This document shows, in pieces, positions 11,840 through 28,955 of a stretch of 64,000 nucleotides of DNA. A model generated the notes under the pieces. The model was not told the origin of the DNA and did not search any database. It was given only the letters and a program-made list of their open reading frames with translations. Both the position numbers and the translations under genes were made by a program. Numbering within the stretch: position 1 is the first letter of the stretch; each line of letters opens with the position of its first letter. The DNA is from Varanus komodoensis (taxonomy: Eukaryota > Chordata > Lepidosauria > Squamata > Varanidae), in contig NW_025335589.1 in the NCBI RefSeq assembly GCF_004798865.1, positions 11,799,909 through 11,863,908 on the forward strand, given 5' to 3'.

Positions 11840-12680
11840 GAGATGTTAATGTGCGTGACTACTAAATCAAAGTGTTTTGTGGAATATATTTTAAAAGCCT
11901 TGCCTTATGCCTAAATAAAACCTCTTTACGAGAAGCTGATCCATGGGATGCCACCCTTCACCACTGCCCTGTTAAAAATACCGAGAATAGCGGGTTTGCA
12001 GAAGGTGCTCTCCCTGTTAATCTTGTTACTGCTCCCTTTGTGTCCTTGATGTTCAAAATTAAATTTATAAATTATCTGCGGAACATTTCGAATATGCTCC
12101 CTTCTGCACAGCAGATGCAATGAGCAGCCTGCAGTCACCCAGTCTGTGTTTCTTTTCCTTAATTACTCCCAGTATTAGATAAAAAGAGCCTTCCAAGCTT
12201 TCAGCATTGCTCACTGAAAACTGGATAAAATACAGTAAGTTCTAATGAGCCGGCGTGTGTACACTGAGCTTTCCTCCTTTCTCTTTAGCAGCACATTTAC
12301 ATCCTCCTTCCAGATTGCGCCAGCTTCTTCCTCTTTATCGCCACACAACATCAAGCACTATAGCTCAAATTCATGTTGCAGAGAAAATTCTGTCCTATTA
12401 GAGGAGAGATGGTCTTTCACTCCTCGGAAAGGAGTTTTGTTTTATTTCCCTAATGGAGGAGCTGGATGTTGAACTGCAGAACTGCTTAAGCCATAACATT
12501 TAATTTTCAACTTTTGTCCTTTACAGCCTATTAACTCAGAGGCTGTTTCTCTCCCTTTCCTCGTTTTTAGATGCGAATGGATCTCATTGTGCAAAAATGA
12601 ATAAAAGGGCCTGGAGTCCAAAGCATTTCCCTGTGTACCCAGCTTTGTAAATGGGAGCTACTTTTCTCTCCGGAGGGCTC
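11840..12680. promoter_or_regulatory. Candidate conserved non-coding block
   Basis: About 840 bp free of any repeat I recognise and of long open frames. It is rich in words used by developmental enhancers: TTAATTACT near 12161, AATTAAATTTATAAATTA near 12056, CCTAAATAAAAC near 11908, plus ATGCAAT and GATAAA. It also has a pyrimidine tract ending in CTTTAG near 12289, which resembles a splice acceptor, but no frame downstream looks like an exon. Calling it regulatory is inference from composition; cross-species alignment would decide. Confidence 0.25.
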
Positions 12681-13660
12681 CATGCATCCAAAGATGGAAA
12701 GTACAACACTGCTGCAGTGCTTCCAGCTGGAGACTTTGATATTGATAATTTCTGTATTTAATGTGCTACCAAGGAGTAAGAGTGCTCAGAATTACAAATT
12801 ATTTTCTATAAAGGTAAGGTTACAGAGCAGGGGTGGGTGGGGTAATCGCTTAAAAATTCTTGAAAAACAGGAAATGCAGTATGAAAAGGAAGAAAGGAAG
12901 GGAAAAGAAAAAATCAAAAAGAAGACAAGAGGAAACATGGTATTGCATATGCCATTTTATATAGATGCAGAAATAAGCAAAAATCAGAAATACAAAACTC
13001 TGACTATAGTGGACAAAGCTGTACAGGAATCCTATTGGTCTGCCCAGTTTGAAGCCCAGGTGCCAGATTTGATGACAGCTTCAAAACCTCTACTCTTTAA
13101 GCCAGATTTGTTCTAGATGATATTTCCTGTAGAGGACTGTCCTCTGCCAGGTTTACAAGTAAAGAAATGTCCTCTGTAAAGGAAGGCACCTTACTCCTTC
13201 CTCTTTGGACAGCTGTCAAAAGAACATTTTCCCATGGCCCACTGCTTTCTCCCCTTTTCCATAAAATAAGGATGTCACAACAGGTGAATAGACCAAGTTT
13301 TGCACTGGTCATCACCTCAATCCTTTCCCCAGAGCCAGCAGAGATGTTTAGGTTCCTTTCTATGCTCTGACTCCAAAGCCCATGCAAGTGCCAGGCATTT
13401 TCATTTGAAGAGATGCTGCAGTGTTTAAAGAGCAACCATTTGTAGGCAGAGCTAAATCTAGCCTGATGTGTCTCTCTCCAATATTCTGATGCAGGCATGT
13501 AGAGCTCCACATCTCTAGATGGTGGCTGATTGATCCTGGATTTCCGTCCTGGGGGAGAAGCCGTGAATGCACAGTTGACAGTGGCCCTGAGTATGTTTAC
13601 AATGGGGAGTGGGACAGCTGTGTATAACTTCCTTCCATGTGTGAAGGGAGTTATCTGACC
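12681..13660. other. Unique sequence, no gene recognised
   Basis: A 144-codon plus-strand frame (12682-13116) includes a lysine/glutamate-rich stretch from an A+G-rich patch (12865-12930). A 137-codon minus-strand frame (13097-13510) follows. Neither has a domain I recognise, and neither is flanked by a convincing promoter or splice pattern. I treat both as chance. Confidence 0.4.
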
Positions 13661-14760
13661 TATAGAATCATTGAAAGGTAGAGTTGGAAGAGGCCACTAA
13701 GTCCACTGCCTCCAACCCTCAGTTCAGCACACCAGTGCAGGAGAGCCCATGACCTCATAAGGAAGTTGCTTTCATGGTTGTATTGCCGCACAGTCAAGTT
13801 CCTGTAACTGGAGCCCATTATTCTATGTTCTGAACTCTGGGATGATCAAGAAAAGATTTCATCCCTTCTCTCTGTAACACCCTTTCAAGTACTTGAAAAA
13901 TGCTATCAGAACCCCACTAAGTCTTCCAGTTCCTTGATCATCTTTGCTGCTCCTCTCTGAACGCTTGCCAGTCTGTCTGTGTCTTGGGGCCCAGAAATGG
14001 ATGCTGTACTCAGAGAAGAGGCAAAACCAGTGCTGAGTAGAGGGAACCTAGAACTTCATGTGATTTGGAAATGATACTTCTATTACTGCAGCTCAAAATA
14101 GCATTTGGAACTTTTTTGGAGGGTGTCTGGCCTTGGCGGCTTGCATTTTGTTTGCCAAAGCTTGTGTTCACTTTTGTTTTCTTCATTTGATTAACATTTT
14201 CATCTTCGGAGGAACATACTTTTTGTTTTTTGCCTCTGATAGTTTCCTTGGGTCTGCTGGACTGAATCCTTTTGGATTCATTTATACCTTTCCTGGCCTA
14301 ATGAGGCGATCCCAACTGGATTTCCATTTTTGAAGGTTTGAATGACCTCCCAAGTAGAGAGTTGGCCCCTTTGGCTTTCCCTTTCAACTTCCTTTTTACT
14401 AATCCCTAACTTTTAAAAAATAACTTTCCTCTTTGGTAGTTAAAGCTAACTTCATGTTAGCTTCTTCCACCATTTCCCACTTCAGTACAAACTGAGCTTG
14501 ATACCAGTGTGATCACTGCTTGCATTCAGCACCTACTTCTCACTTGAGATCCAGAGCACCATTTAGGATTAGGTCTGCCTTCTCTTCCCCTCAGGTCAGT
14601 TTCATCATCACCTGTTGAGGAGACAGTCAGTTAGCATATCTAACTGCATGTTCCCTTCTTTTTTGCAACCCGAACTGCATTTAATCAGGCTGCTTGAAGT
14701 CACCCATTACTGCAGCGCTTTCACCTTTCGGCAGAATGTCCATTTTTCCTTTCCACTGCA
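13661..14760 (-). mobile_element. CR1-type LINE, minus strand, rearranged
   Basis: The left edge TATAGAATCATTGAAAGG is the complement of the CR1 3' terminus. AGAGTTGGAAGAGGCC, CCTCTCTGAACGCTTGCCAG, GGGGCCCAGAAATGGATGCTG and CAGTGCTGAGTAGAGGG follow as in reverse-complemented CR1 3' regions. From about 14110 the similarity switches to the part of ORF2 that encodes the end of the endonuclease. At 14690-14715 the minus strand reads AVMGDFKQPD where CR1 endonucleases have VMGDFNYPDID. The roughly 2 kb of RT normally lying between is missing. So this is either one internally deleted copy or two copies side by side. It is a decayed, non-autonomous relic. Confidence 0.8.
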
Positions 14761-16949
14761 TTTGGTGGTTAATAATGAAATGCTGTTCCACCAGAGATTT
14801 GTATCTGCATATCTTCCTGCAAAGTGAGCTTGCCCTTCTCTAGAGGCAGCACAAAAGAGAATGTATACATACATAAATTACCTATGGTGATATATGTGCG
14901 TATGGATTATGCATCATTTCTGATATGGTGAATCTGTTTCAGAAACCATACACTGTGCATAGAAGTATATTGTAAATTCTATCAGGACAAGCAGGAAAAC
15001 AAACTTTTGCCTTTATCTAAGGAATAGTGTTGAAAGCTGTGCTTTCATTCATTGATAAGACAGTTCTTTAGACACAACGAAGTCAAAGTTTTAAAAATTG
15101 TTATGTGACACCATATCTGCTTCTGATTTGGAGGAGAAAGGTTACCAGAAAATCAGTGAGGCATATTGCTAGTTTAATTTTTTATTTACTAAAGATTTAT
15201 CTAATGAAAATTGTAAAGGCTTATATAGCTGCATGAACATACAAGGTTTTCCTTGCTTCCAGTCTTTGCTTTTTATCTGCATGAGAACATTTAGGCTAAT
15301 AAATCTAATTAAGCAGACTCCCTGCTTCCCTTACTTTCTGTTTATAACTGACTTGGGTTTACAGAGATGCGGTTTCTTGGCAAAGTTTAAAATAGAAAAA
15401 GAAAACAAGAAAAAACCCCCATCATATTCATTACCAGTGCAGTTTTCTGCCAGCAGAAGTTACCCCCTGCTGGGAGTGACCACTTACAGTATGTTCTCTT
15501 AACCTTATAGTTTTGCACTTGAGCATGATATGTGATGTCATTGCTTACTGTGCTCTGATAGGCTCTGATCCTCTTTTAATCTGCTTTTATTTACATTTGC
15601 TCCCATTGTATTTACTTCTATAGTTCTGTAGACATTTCCCAAATCGTCCTCTGTAGTTTTGCCTTCTCTGAGGCCTTATGAACCTTACTGAGCAAGTTTT
15701 TTTTCTCATAATATCCCCCAGGTAGTTAAGTAAACTCCCAGCACAAACCTAAGAACAAACTGTGGTCCAGAAAGCAGCCTCTTCTTGCTAGGCTTCCTAG
15801 AATGCTTAACATGATAGTGGATTTTAATTAATTGACTTTTTTACAATTCAAATTTTATAAAAAAGTACTTTGCAATGTAGATTTCTTACACATTTATGGC
15901 TGATTGATTAATGGATGGGCATTCTTGCTATAAGTGCATTATCCTTGTCATGATGCCAGACATTAATAGCACAGTGCAAGCGCTGCTCAATAGAGAGTGC
16001 AAAGGCAACACAATCTGTGGACACATTTCTATCTACCTTCAAAGTACCTTACTCTTCCCAGCTGTAGTACTAGTAATTTTAATTAATACCTTTTCTTACT
16101 AACATTTTAAAAACAATGTGCAAACTTCCAGCTGCCACCCACACAGTGGGCCTCAGAGATATTCTTAGAAAATGAATATGGAAGCCAGCCTGAGAGTTAT
16201 TTTGTGATGGTGCCACAAACAAGTTCTCAAATGCCCAAAGGGTAGTCATCTCAGCATAGCATATGGCACAAAGTATTATTCTGAACTTCTTGCAGAAAAG
16301 CCAGGACACAAATATAAACAGAGAAGAATCATCTCTGTCTCTCAACCACAATTTCCTTACTGGTTTGATGGAAATAACTAAAAGGTGTGAAAGAAGAAAT
16401 ATTAATTGTATAACTTCTATAAGATAATGCCATTTTCAGTATCCCCACAGAGAAAACTCCCTGTAAGCAGAAAACTTGCACATCAAAGAGGAATGTTCTA
16501 TCCCTTTGTTGCTTTGTTCACATTTTGTTACAGAGGATTATTCAAAAACAGGATCTCTCTCTCTGGCTGAAGAGGTCATTTCTACCACCTTTGCACTGAG
16601 CCATCTCTTTTTCCTGCAGGGGCAGGCAGGGCCATCGCTTCTGTTGGCTTCCAAGTGAAACCTGGACAAATAAATTTGGGGCAGCTTTAGGTATAGTGAG
16701 TACCACATGATGGCCCAGAGTTCAACTGTTCTGATCCATCAGATCCCTTCCACCTGGATAACTGTATGTTCCAATAGGCCTTTCTCTTCTGTGCGGGACT
16801 GGGATTCTTGAGGGAAGGGTTTGAGTCTTTGTGCCTGCCTTGGAAAATTACCCAGTAGAATTGTCTGCATTATTACTGCAAACTACCATGGCTTATTGAG
16901 TTGCAGCATGTGCTGGTGAACTTTCTGACTATTTAGCATGCACAGTAGG
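14761..16949. other. Unique sequence, no gene recognised
   Basis: A+T-rich sequence with no exon or repeat recognised. Several open frames of 60-90 codons occur on both strands, as expected by chance. Confidence 0.4.
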
Positions 16950-17089
16950 CTTGCCATGGTTTGTTGTGTCATTCAAAAAAGGATGCCAGGCATTGCTGGA
17001 GGGTTAAACAGCCTTCAAATAACCCACGGTGTTTAACCCTCAGACAAACTCTGCTGCCCAAGGTCAGTTGATCCAACAAACTATGCAAC
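16950..17089. repeat. Imperfect ~140-bp palindrome (foldback element)
   Basis: The two ends, TTGCCATGGTTTGTTG at 16951-16966 and CCAACAAACTATGCAA at 17073-17088, are near reverse complements. Inside, GAGGGTTAAACA (16999-17010) and TGTTTAACCCTC (17030-17041) are perfect 12-bp reverse complements with a 19-base loop. Both pairs share a centre near 17020, so the whole block can fold into one long hairpin. Words like CCATGGTTTGTTG recur in squamate non-autonomous DNA transposons, so a decayed MITE is likely; the family is not established. Confidence 0.6.
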
Positions 17090-23489
<6,400 letters not shown>

Positions 23490-23690
23490 AGTTGGGTTGT
23501 GACTTGCGAGATCTGAGCCCTAGTCCCCCTCCAGCCATAAAGTTCATTGGGTGACTTTGGGCCATTCATGGACTCTCAGCCTGATCTACCCCAAAGGGTT
23601 GTTGTGAGGTTAGAATAGAAAAGGTGAGAAATTTGTAGCCTGCCTGGAAAAGAGGAAAAGAGTTGGGTTATAAATATAATCATCATAATC
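23490..23690 (+). mobile_element. MIR-like tRNA-derived SINE
   Basis: The sequence follows the squamate MIR/CORE-type SINE in order: a B-box-like GATCTGAGCCCTAGTCCCC, then CAGCCATAAAG, GGGTGACTTTGGGCCA, CTCTCAGCCTGATCTACC, AAAGGGTTGTTGTGAGG, and a tail GGGTTATAAATATAAT. The tRNA-like head upstream of the B box is badly worn, so the 5' limit is uncertain. It shares its body with the copies at 52341 and 31560. Confidence 0.8.
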
Positions 23691-24649
23691 ATTATCCCCT
23701 TTAATCCATATTCCTTTATTATCTGCTAGTTTCTGCATTCTCTTTTCTAGATCTCTTTGCTCCCCTATTTACCTCAGCATGGCATTGTATGTTGTGTATC
23801 ACCTCTGTCTCTGTTGTAATTTGATAAATGCTATATATATTATTCAATCTATTATCTATTCAGCTCCCCCTAATTCCAAATAACTAACAAAAAAGAATAA
23901 AATAATAATTCCAATTTTAAAAAATCAAAGAAAATGTAATCTCAGCAAAAACAAACAGGAAGAAAATAAAATTGGCACAAAATTGATTTAAAAATTGTTG
24001 TTAAAGAGTGGTCAACCCTCAGGAAAGCAACGGAATAAGCATACAGTACACAGAATCCTAGAACCACATCATCACTGGATAGCAAAATGAAGTTGAAGAT
24101 GAGACCAGAAAATGTGCCTCAGTGGGGCGTTGTCTAATGCATGGGCTCCAAGGGGCCTAGCCCTTGCTCTGCCATACCTTGCCGGCACTGCCATACCTTG
24201 CCGGCAGAGAGATACAGAGCAGAGCATCTGATGCTCATCAGAGGGCTTGCCATATGACAGAAAGTAACGCTCTCTCTTAAGCCATCAGGGTTGTAAAAGA
24301 ACACTGGAAAAGGCATCTGGAATTGAATAGCATTGAATTTTTGTGCTCCAGCTCACTAGGTCCAGTTATCCATCTGGGCTGGCATTTTCAAGGCCATCTT
24401 CTTAGCATAATCTGCTCTAATGCATACCATGGCCAAGCCTGGTTTCTGTCCAGGAAAGGATGCAGTGGGAGTATCAGCTGATATATCTTATTCTGGTTCC
24501 GAGGAGGAGGCCATGAGAACTGGTGGGGCAAAGGCAGTAAGCCAGGTTGCTCATTGCAGCACCAAGGAAAGCTCCTAACAAACCACCAGCTCTGGCAAAC
24601 TCTCAACTCAGCTGAAGACTTTTTGCTGGAAACCCTTCTCAGACTGCAC
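23691..24649. other. Unique sequence with one short tandem duplication
   Basis: No exon is recognised. TGCCATACCTTGCCGGCA occurs twice head to tail (24170-24207). The rest shows nothing I can assign. Confidence 0.4.
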
Positions 24650-25130
24650 TGTTGCTCAAAGAGCAGAAGACCTTAAAGGGGAAGGCCACTGGTCTGGAAC
24701 ATAAGGCCTTCATATTTCTCTATCCACTGATACTGGTGCAGTTCTTGCTTTGATGCACCAGCTCCATGGAGTGTGAGACCTTTGCAGACAATGTTGAAAC
24801 ATGTGAGGGACAAGATAGGCCAATGGTAACTGGTGGGATGCCAGTCCCCTCTTCTTGAACCAAACCTCAGGAGTGGATGGAGGTACCTAAGTATGGCATC
24901 CAGAATTTAATCATGGTGAGTCTAGAAGAATGCCATAATTGATGGGATTGAATGCCACTGAAAGACCTAGGAGAACCAACAGATCATGCTTCTCTACTCA
25001 GAAAATAGACCAAGTGGGGTTTTGTTCTCAGACTGGGCCAAAGACCAGTCTGAAAGGGTTTACACATTTTCTAGGCTTTGTAGTTCCTGATCCTGACGTG
25101 TTTACAGCTTTTTGCTTGCAAACTCAATCC
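24650..25130 (-). mobile_element. L2-like LINE, reverse-transcriptase fragment, minus strand
   Basis: At about 24931-24985 the minus strand reads LVLLGLSVAFNPINYGI. This parallels the L2/CR1-group RT motif LVLLDLSAAFDTIDHGI, in which the aspartate after the second L is one of the catalytic ones; here it is glycine. GGATGCCAGTCCCCTCTTC and GGGCCAAAGACCAGTCTGAA on the plus strand also fit the reverse complement of this squamate family. No ends are visible and the frame is broken. The left limit is approximate. Confidence 0.65.
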
Positions 25131-25768
25131 TAGTTTGCAGAGGTTTTTCTAATGAATGTTAAGTGATCTGAATCAACTCAGTGACTAAAAGATAAGACAG
25201 GTTTCCTCTGGTGTTATGCACATAAGCTCAGGCTTTATCTTCCCTGAAGAAACATAACACCTGAAGCTGGGGGAGAATGTTCTCTTGGTGTGGTAAGGAC
25301 TCCCCTAAGTCAGTGCACTTGCTTGACCAAAGTCTGTATGCTGCTTGCTGTAATTCATCACTGAGCTGAGCTTGTGTCTTTACCTTGTTCAGTCCAGGAA
25401 GCCTCTGTGTAGCTGCTTAGATCAGTTGAAGAAAAGTCTGGATCTCGATTATTGATTGTTCAGAGCTGAATTACACAACTGCTGTGCTCACAGTCAGGTT
25501 TTTGTTTTGTTCTGCTGTCCTGTTCAGAAAGGTTTGTGGTAGAGTTGCTGGTATCACTTGGCTTGGGCATGAGTTTCAAATTTGCAAAACACAATTCATG
25601 GCTCTTGTAAGAGATTCCAGGGTAACTGATGATTCAGCATATGCTCTCTCTCTCTCCTCCCTCTTCCCCTGCTGTCTGTTTATATGTTTTATAAAGGTAC
25701 ATATGATTTTTAAAATGTAGTTTAAGGTTTAATCTTTATGAACTACCAATAGAGATTTGGCTATTGGG
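25131..25768. other. Unique sequence, no gene recognised
   Basis: No exon or repeat recognised. A short CT run (25644-25658) and A+T-rich DNA. Confidence 0.4.
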
Positions 25769-26234
25769 GATCATAGAAATAGAATATAGAAACAGAGCTA
25801 GTCAGAAGTGGCCTCCTGGGCCATCTAGTTTGACCCCCAGCTCCAGCCAGCTGCATTCATGACATGCCTACCATGTGCATGCCCAGCCTATCCTTAAACA
25901 TCCTCACTGTTGGAGCTTCAACCACCTCCAGTGGAATCCCATTCCATACCCTAGGGGTCCTACCATCAGGAAGTACTTCCTGGCATCCATCCTAAATCTT
26001 GTTTCCCTGAACTTTGCTCCATTGGAACATGTCCTGCCCTCCACTGCAGGAGAAAAAAGGTCATGACCCACCTCTCTGTGGCACCCCCTCACGTAGCTGT
26101 ATGTCACTAACAGGTCTCCTCTGAGTCTCCTCCTCTCAAAGCTGAAAAGACCCAGCTCCCTCAGTCTCTCCTCATATGACTTACCTTGCAAACTAGCCAC
26201 CATCCTAGTTGCCCTTTACTGCACTGATTCCAAA
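25769..26234 (-). mobile_element. CR1-type LINE 3' end, minus strand
   Basis: It begins ATCATAGAAATAGAATATAG, the complement of the CR1 3' terminal repeats. It continues through GGCCATCTAGTTTGACCCCC, TCCAGTGGAATCCCATTCCA, GGAAGTACTTCCTGGCATCC, CAGGTCTCCTCTGAGTCTCC and CAGTCTCTCCTCATATGACT, all characteristic of reverse-complemented CR1 3' regions. It stops near the end of the 3' region, so it is the usual heavily 5'-truncated insertion, about 465 bp long. Divergence appears moderate. The 99-codon minus-strand frame inside it is not a gene. Confidence 0.9.
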
Positions 26235-28380
26235 TGCAATGCATCAAATGAATGAAATGAAAATCTAGATTAATGCAGCTTCTTCCATTAATGAATTGCA
26301 CAAAGGCATCACAATTGCAGTTTTATGTAGTTATTCCAGTGCTTTTGCATTTCTCTATACACCCTTTATATTGTGCTTGTGTGTGTGTGTGATCCCAGCC
26401 AAGTTCCAAATTATACCAGCTTCAATGATACTTTCCCAGACTGTTCATCCAATGAAAACCATCATACTGCATTTACAGCAGGGCTGAGAGGTATAATTAG
26501 GCACCTTGATCTTGAGTTGTGCTACAGTCCAGTTCTTTCCCCTCAAAACATTTGTGAACATGTTGCAGCTATAGAGAAAATGCGAATCTCCAGCTATTCA
26601 TTTTCAATTTTTATAGCCCAGTCATCACCTAGTTTCCAATACCTTGAGGGGCATCAGTCCAACTTATCACAGGATGTCGATCTAGCTGTACAATTTTCCC
26701 TGCAAAAAGTGCCAGCATTTGTTTTTGTACCCTTCAGACAGGGCTTTCGCTGGAGAATGAGTAGCTCAGGAATGCTGGAGAATAGTTAATGATCGGTTTT
26801 CAGTTTCAAGAATGAAAAAAGGGCTTTGTTCAATGCTACTTTCTGGTGAAAGTATAACAGCACAAAGGCTTCAAAATTGGCTTGCAATTTACTCTGTTAG
26901 ACAAGCCTCTTCATTGGTTCTCGAGAAGGTAGAATATTGATGTCAAGCAGCATAGGACTGTTCAGTGGGGTAAAAAAAGTTCCTTTATTGGGATGACCTT
27001 TTGCCACTTACATTTTTAAAATATATTTTCATCATGCCAAAAGTACCTGACAGCAGAAAACTATAGAAAGAGGATTTTTCCTCCTTTAAGTACATGAAGT
27101 CTATCATTCTGTCATATTCTGACCTTGAGTGGACTATATAGATATACTGCAATTTGCCCTTTTAAACTTTGGACATATTATGAGGTGTTGAGCAACAAAG
27201 CAAAACAAACTCAAGATGGAGTAACCAAATGACAAACAAGGTTTTTATGCTGCCTTTTTTATGACCATGTACCTGGAAAAAATACTAGATAATATCTTGG
27301 CCCTTAACAAGGGCCAAAGCATTTACTGAGGAAATCGCATGCTGTATTTATAGGTTGAAGTGTTAGACTTTGATAGAAAGTGAAGAGCAGTAATAAGAAA
27401 TAACTAATGGAATAGAATTGTACTTTTTTTGTTCACGGTATGTGAAAACTCCTTATTTTGTTGCTGTCTTTGGAAAATGGTCTCTGACTGGTAAAGTTGC
27501 CAAAATCATGGTTCATGTGAAGGAAACAAAGAAACCAAAACAAAATAATCCCAAGCCATTGTAGATTTTCTATTTATATGTGCTTTCAAGATATGTATAC
27601 ATATACACACTTCTTACAACATAAAATGCAAACAGTCATGTGATCTCATTTTGAATTTTCTGTATATGCAGACTAGGTAATAGCTTGCTAGATCAAGCCA
27701 AGTAATTATTCTGCACTGAGTTTGTCTTAGGGCAGATTAAAATGAAAACTTCTCATATACTAAGGAATACCTGTAGGCTGGGGAAGACTTTTGCATGAAA
27801 TCCTGGAGAGTATGAGGACTGAACACTTTACTTCCAAGGGATATAGGAATAGATGCCAATTAGGAGGAAGAGGGGAAAGTGGAGAGTGAAGGCCCAAGGC
27901 AGAGATAAGGAAAGCTAGGGTATTCCAGAAACTCTTGGAAACCAGAGCTTTTCTGAGCAGGGGGAAATGGGAAGATCAAAGGATGAGACATCAGTTATGC
28001 ACAAAGAACAACAAAGAGTAATAAGCAGCCCACAGAGCCGATGGATAATGGGGTGGCGTAGAAACAGATACATAAATAAATAATAAGGCCTTCCAAGTGG
28101 TTAGTTCTGTGAACCAAGGAACTATGTTTAAGGGCTGAATTTCAGGTGGCATTTTCTGGAAAGAAGGGGCATTAGTCAGCACTAATTAGTCTGGAGTCAC
28201 CTTTCAATGTGATCATATTCCATGGATGAACTGATTCTGCAGAATTCCAAAGTTCCTTGTGTTACTGATAACTGCTAAAATGTTTCAAGTTGTAATCTAA
28301 AGTCAGCTTCATTTATTTGCAATTTTAAATAATATGTGGGAATTGATTGGAAGAACAGTTTCTTTGCTTAACTCTATGGT
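26235..28380. other. Mostly unique sequence, no gene recognised
   Basis: A 138-codon plus-strand frame (26373-26789) has no recognisable domain. At 28050-28086, GGGGTGGCGTAGAAACAGAT followed by AAATAAATAATAAG resembles the 3' tail shared by squamate L2-like LINEs and SINEs. The rest is featureless. Confidence 0.4.
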
Positions 28381-28425
28381 GGGGGGAGGAGAGAGAGAGA
28401 AAGAGAGAGAAAAGGAGAAAGTGAA
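28381..28425. repeat. Purine-rich low-complexity tract
   Basis: A G/A-only run of GGGGGGAGGAGAGAGAGAG and AAAGAGAGAGAAAAGGAG type, an impure GA array. Confidence 0.85.
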
Positions 28426-28474
28426 CCCGAGTAGGAATCACCTGCCAGCCAGTGTGGGCAATGTTGAGTTAGAG

Positions 28475-28687
28475 CAGGGGTCTCAAACTCGCGGCCCGTG
28501 GGCCAGTTGCCGGGATGGGCGGGACACGGGAGAGGGGCCCTGCGGCCTTCAAAGCACCGGTGGCGCCCGGGCCGGCCTCCGGATGAGCGGCCCACCCCCA
28601 CCGCGGTGGTGGAATACTTGATGCGGCCCAGCCTCACCCAGACTCTACTTCCAGTGACCCCCAGGTAAGTTGAGTTTGAGACCCCTG
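28475..28687. mobile_element. hAT-type MITE, intact ends and target duplication
   Basis: The 213-bp element has perfect 16-bp terminal inverted repeats, CAGGGGTCTCAAACTC at 28475-28490 and GAGTTTGAGACCCCTG at 28672-28687. It is flanked by a perfect 8-bp duplication AGTTAGAG at 28467-28474 and 28688-28695. Eight-base duplications with CAGGGGT-type ends define the hAT superfamily. The interior is very G+C and CpG rich (GCGGCCCGTGGG, GGTGGCGCCCGGGCCGG, CCACCGCGGTGG) and encodes nothing. It must have been moved by a transposase made elsewhere. Perfect ends and surviving CpGs point to recent insertion. The two frames of 87-95 codons crossing it are by-products of its base composition. Confidence 0.95.
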
Positions 28688-28901
28688 AGTTAGAGGAACC
28701 AGTGTTTTGCCCCCATGGAAGGTAGCTTCCTGTCTCTTTAACTGCTCACCAAACGAGTGGCAAATAATGGCTATTGCAGCTGCTGGGCATCACTGGGTCT
28801 GACCTTGGGAGCTACAGCATCTTTTTTTCTTCTTAGATTTAAAACCATTTTATAGCCAAGGCCAGCCAGTGCATGTTGTTACTAATGCACTTTATTTTAA
28901 C

Positions 28902-28904
<3 letters not shown>

Positions 28905-28953
<49 letters not shown>
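28905..28953. repeat. (TC)n microsatellite
   Basis: About 24 uninterrupted TC units. Confidence 0.98.

Positions 28954-28955
<2 letters not shown>

Noticed and set aside
12270-12472. Possible exon after a pyrimidine tract ending CTTTAG
   Set aside because: The downstream 75-codon frame has no recognisable domain and no partner donor site could be argued; such tracts are common in this DNA.
12682-13116. 144-codon plus-strand frame with a Lys/Glu-rich stretch
   Set aside because: The charged stretch comes from an A+G-rich low-complexity patch, and there is no domain, splice pattern or promoter support.
26373-26789. 138-codon plus-strand frame
   Set aside because: No domain is recognisable, and it starts in a GTGTGT-rich patch.
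28374-28637. Frames of 87-95 codons and CpG-rich DNA as a CpG-island promoter or gene
   Set aside because: The CpG-rich stretch is exactly the interior of the hAT MITE (28475-28687), which explains its composition.
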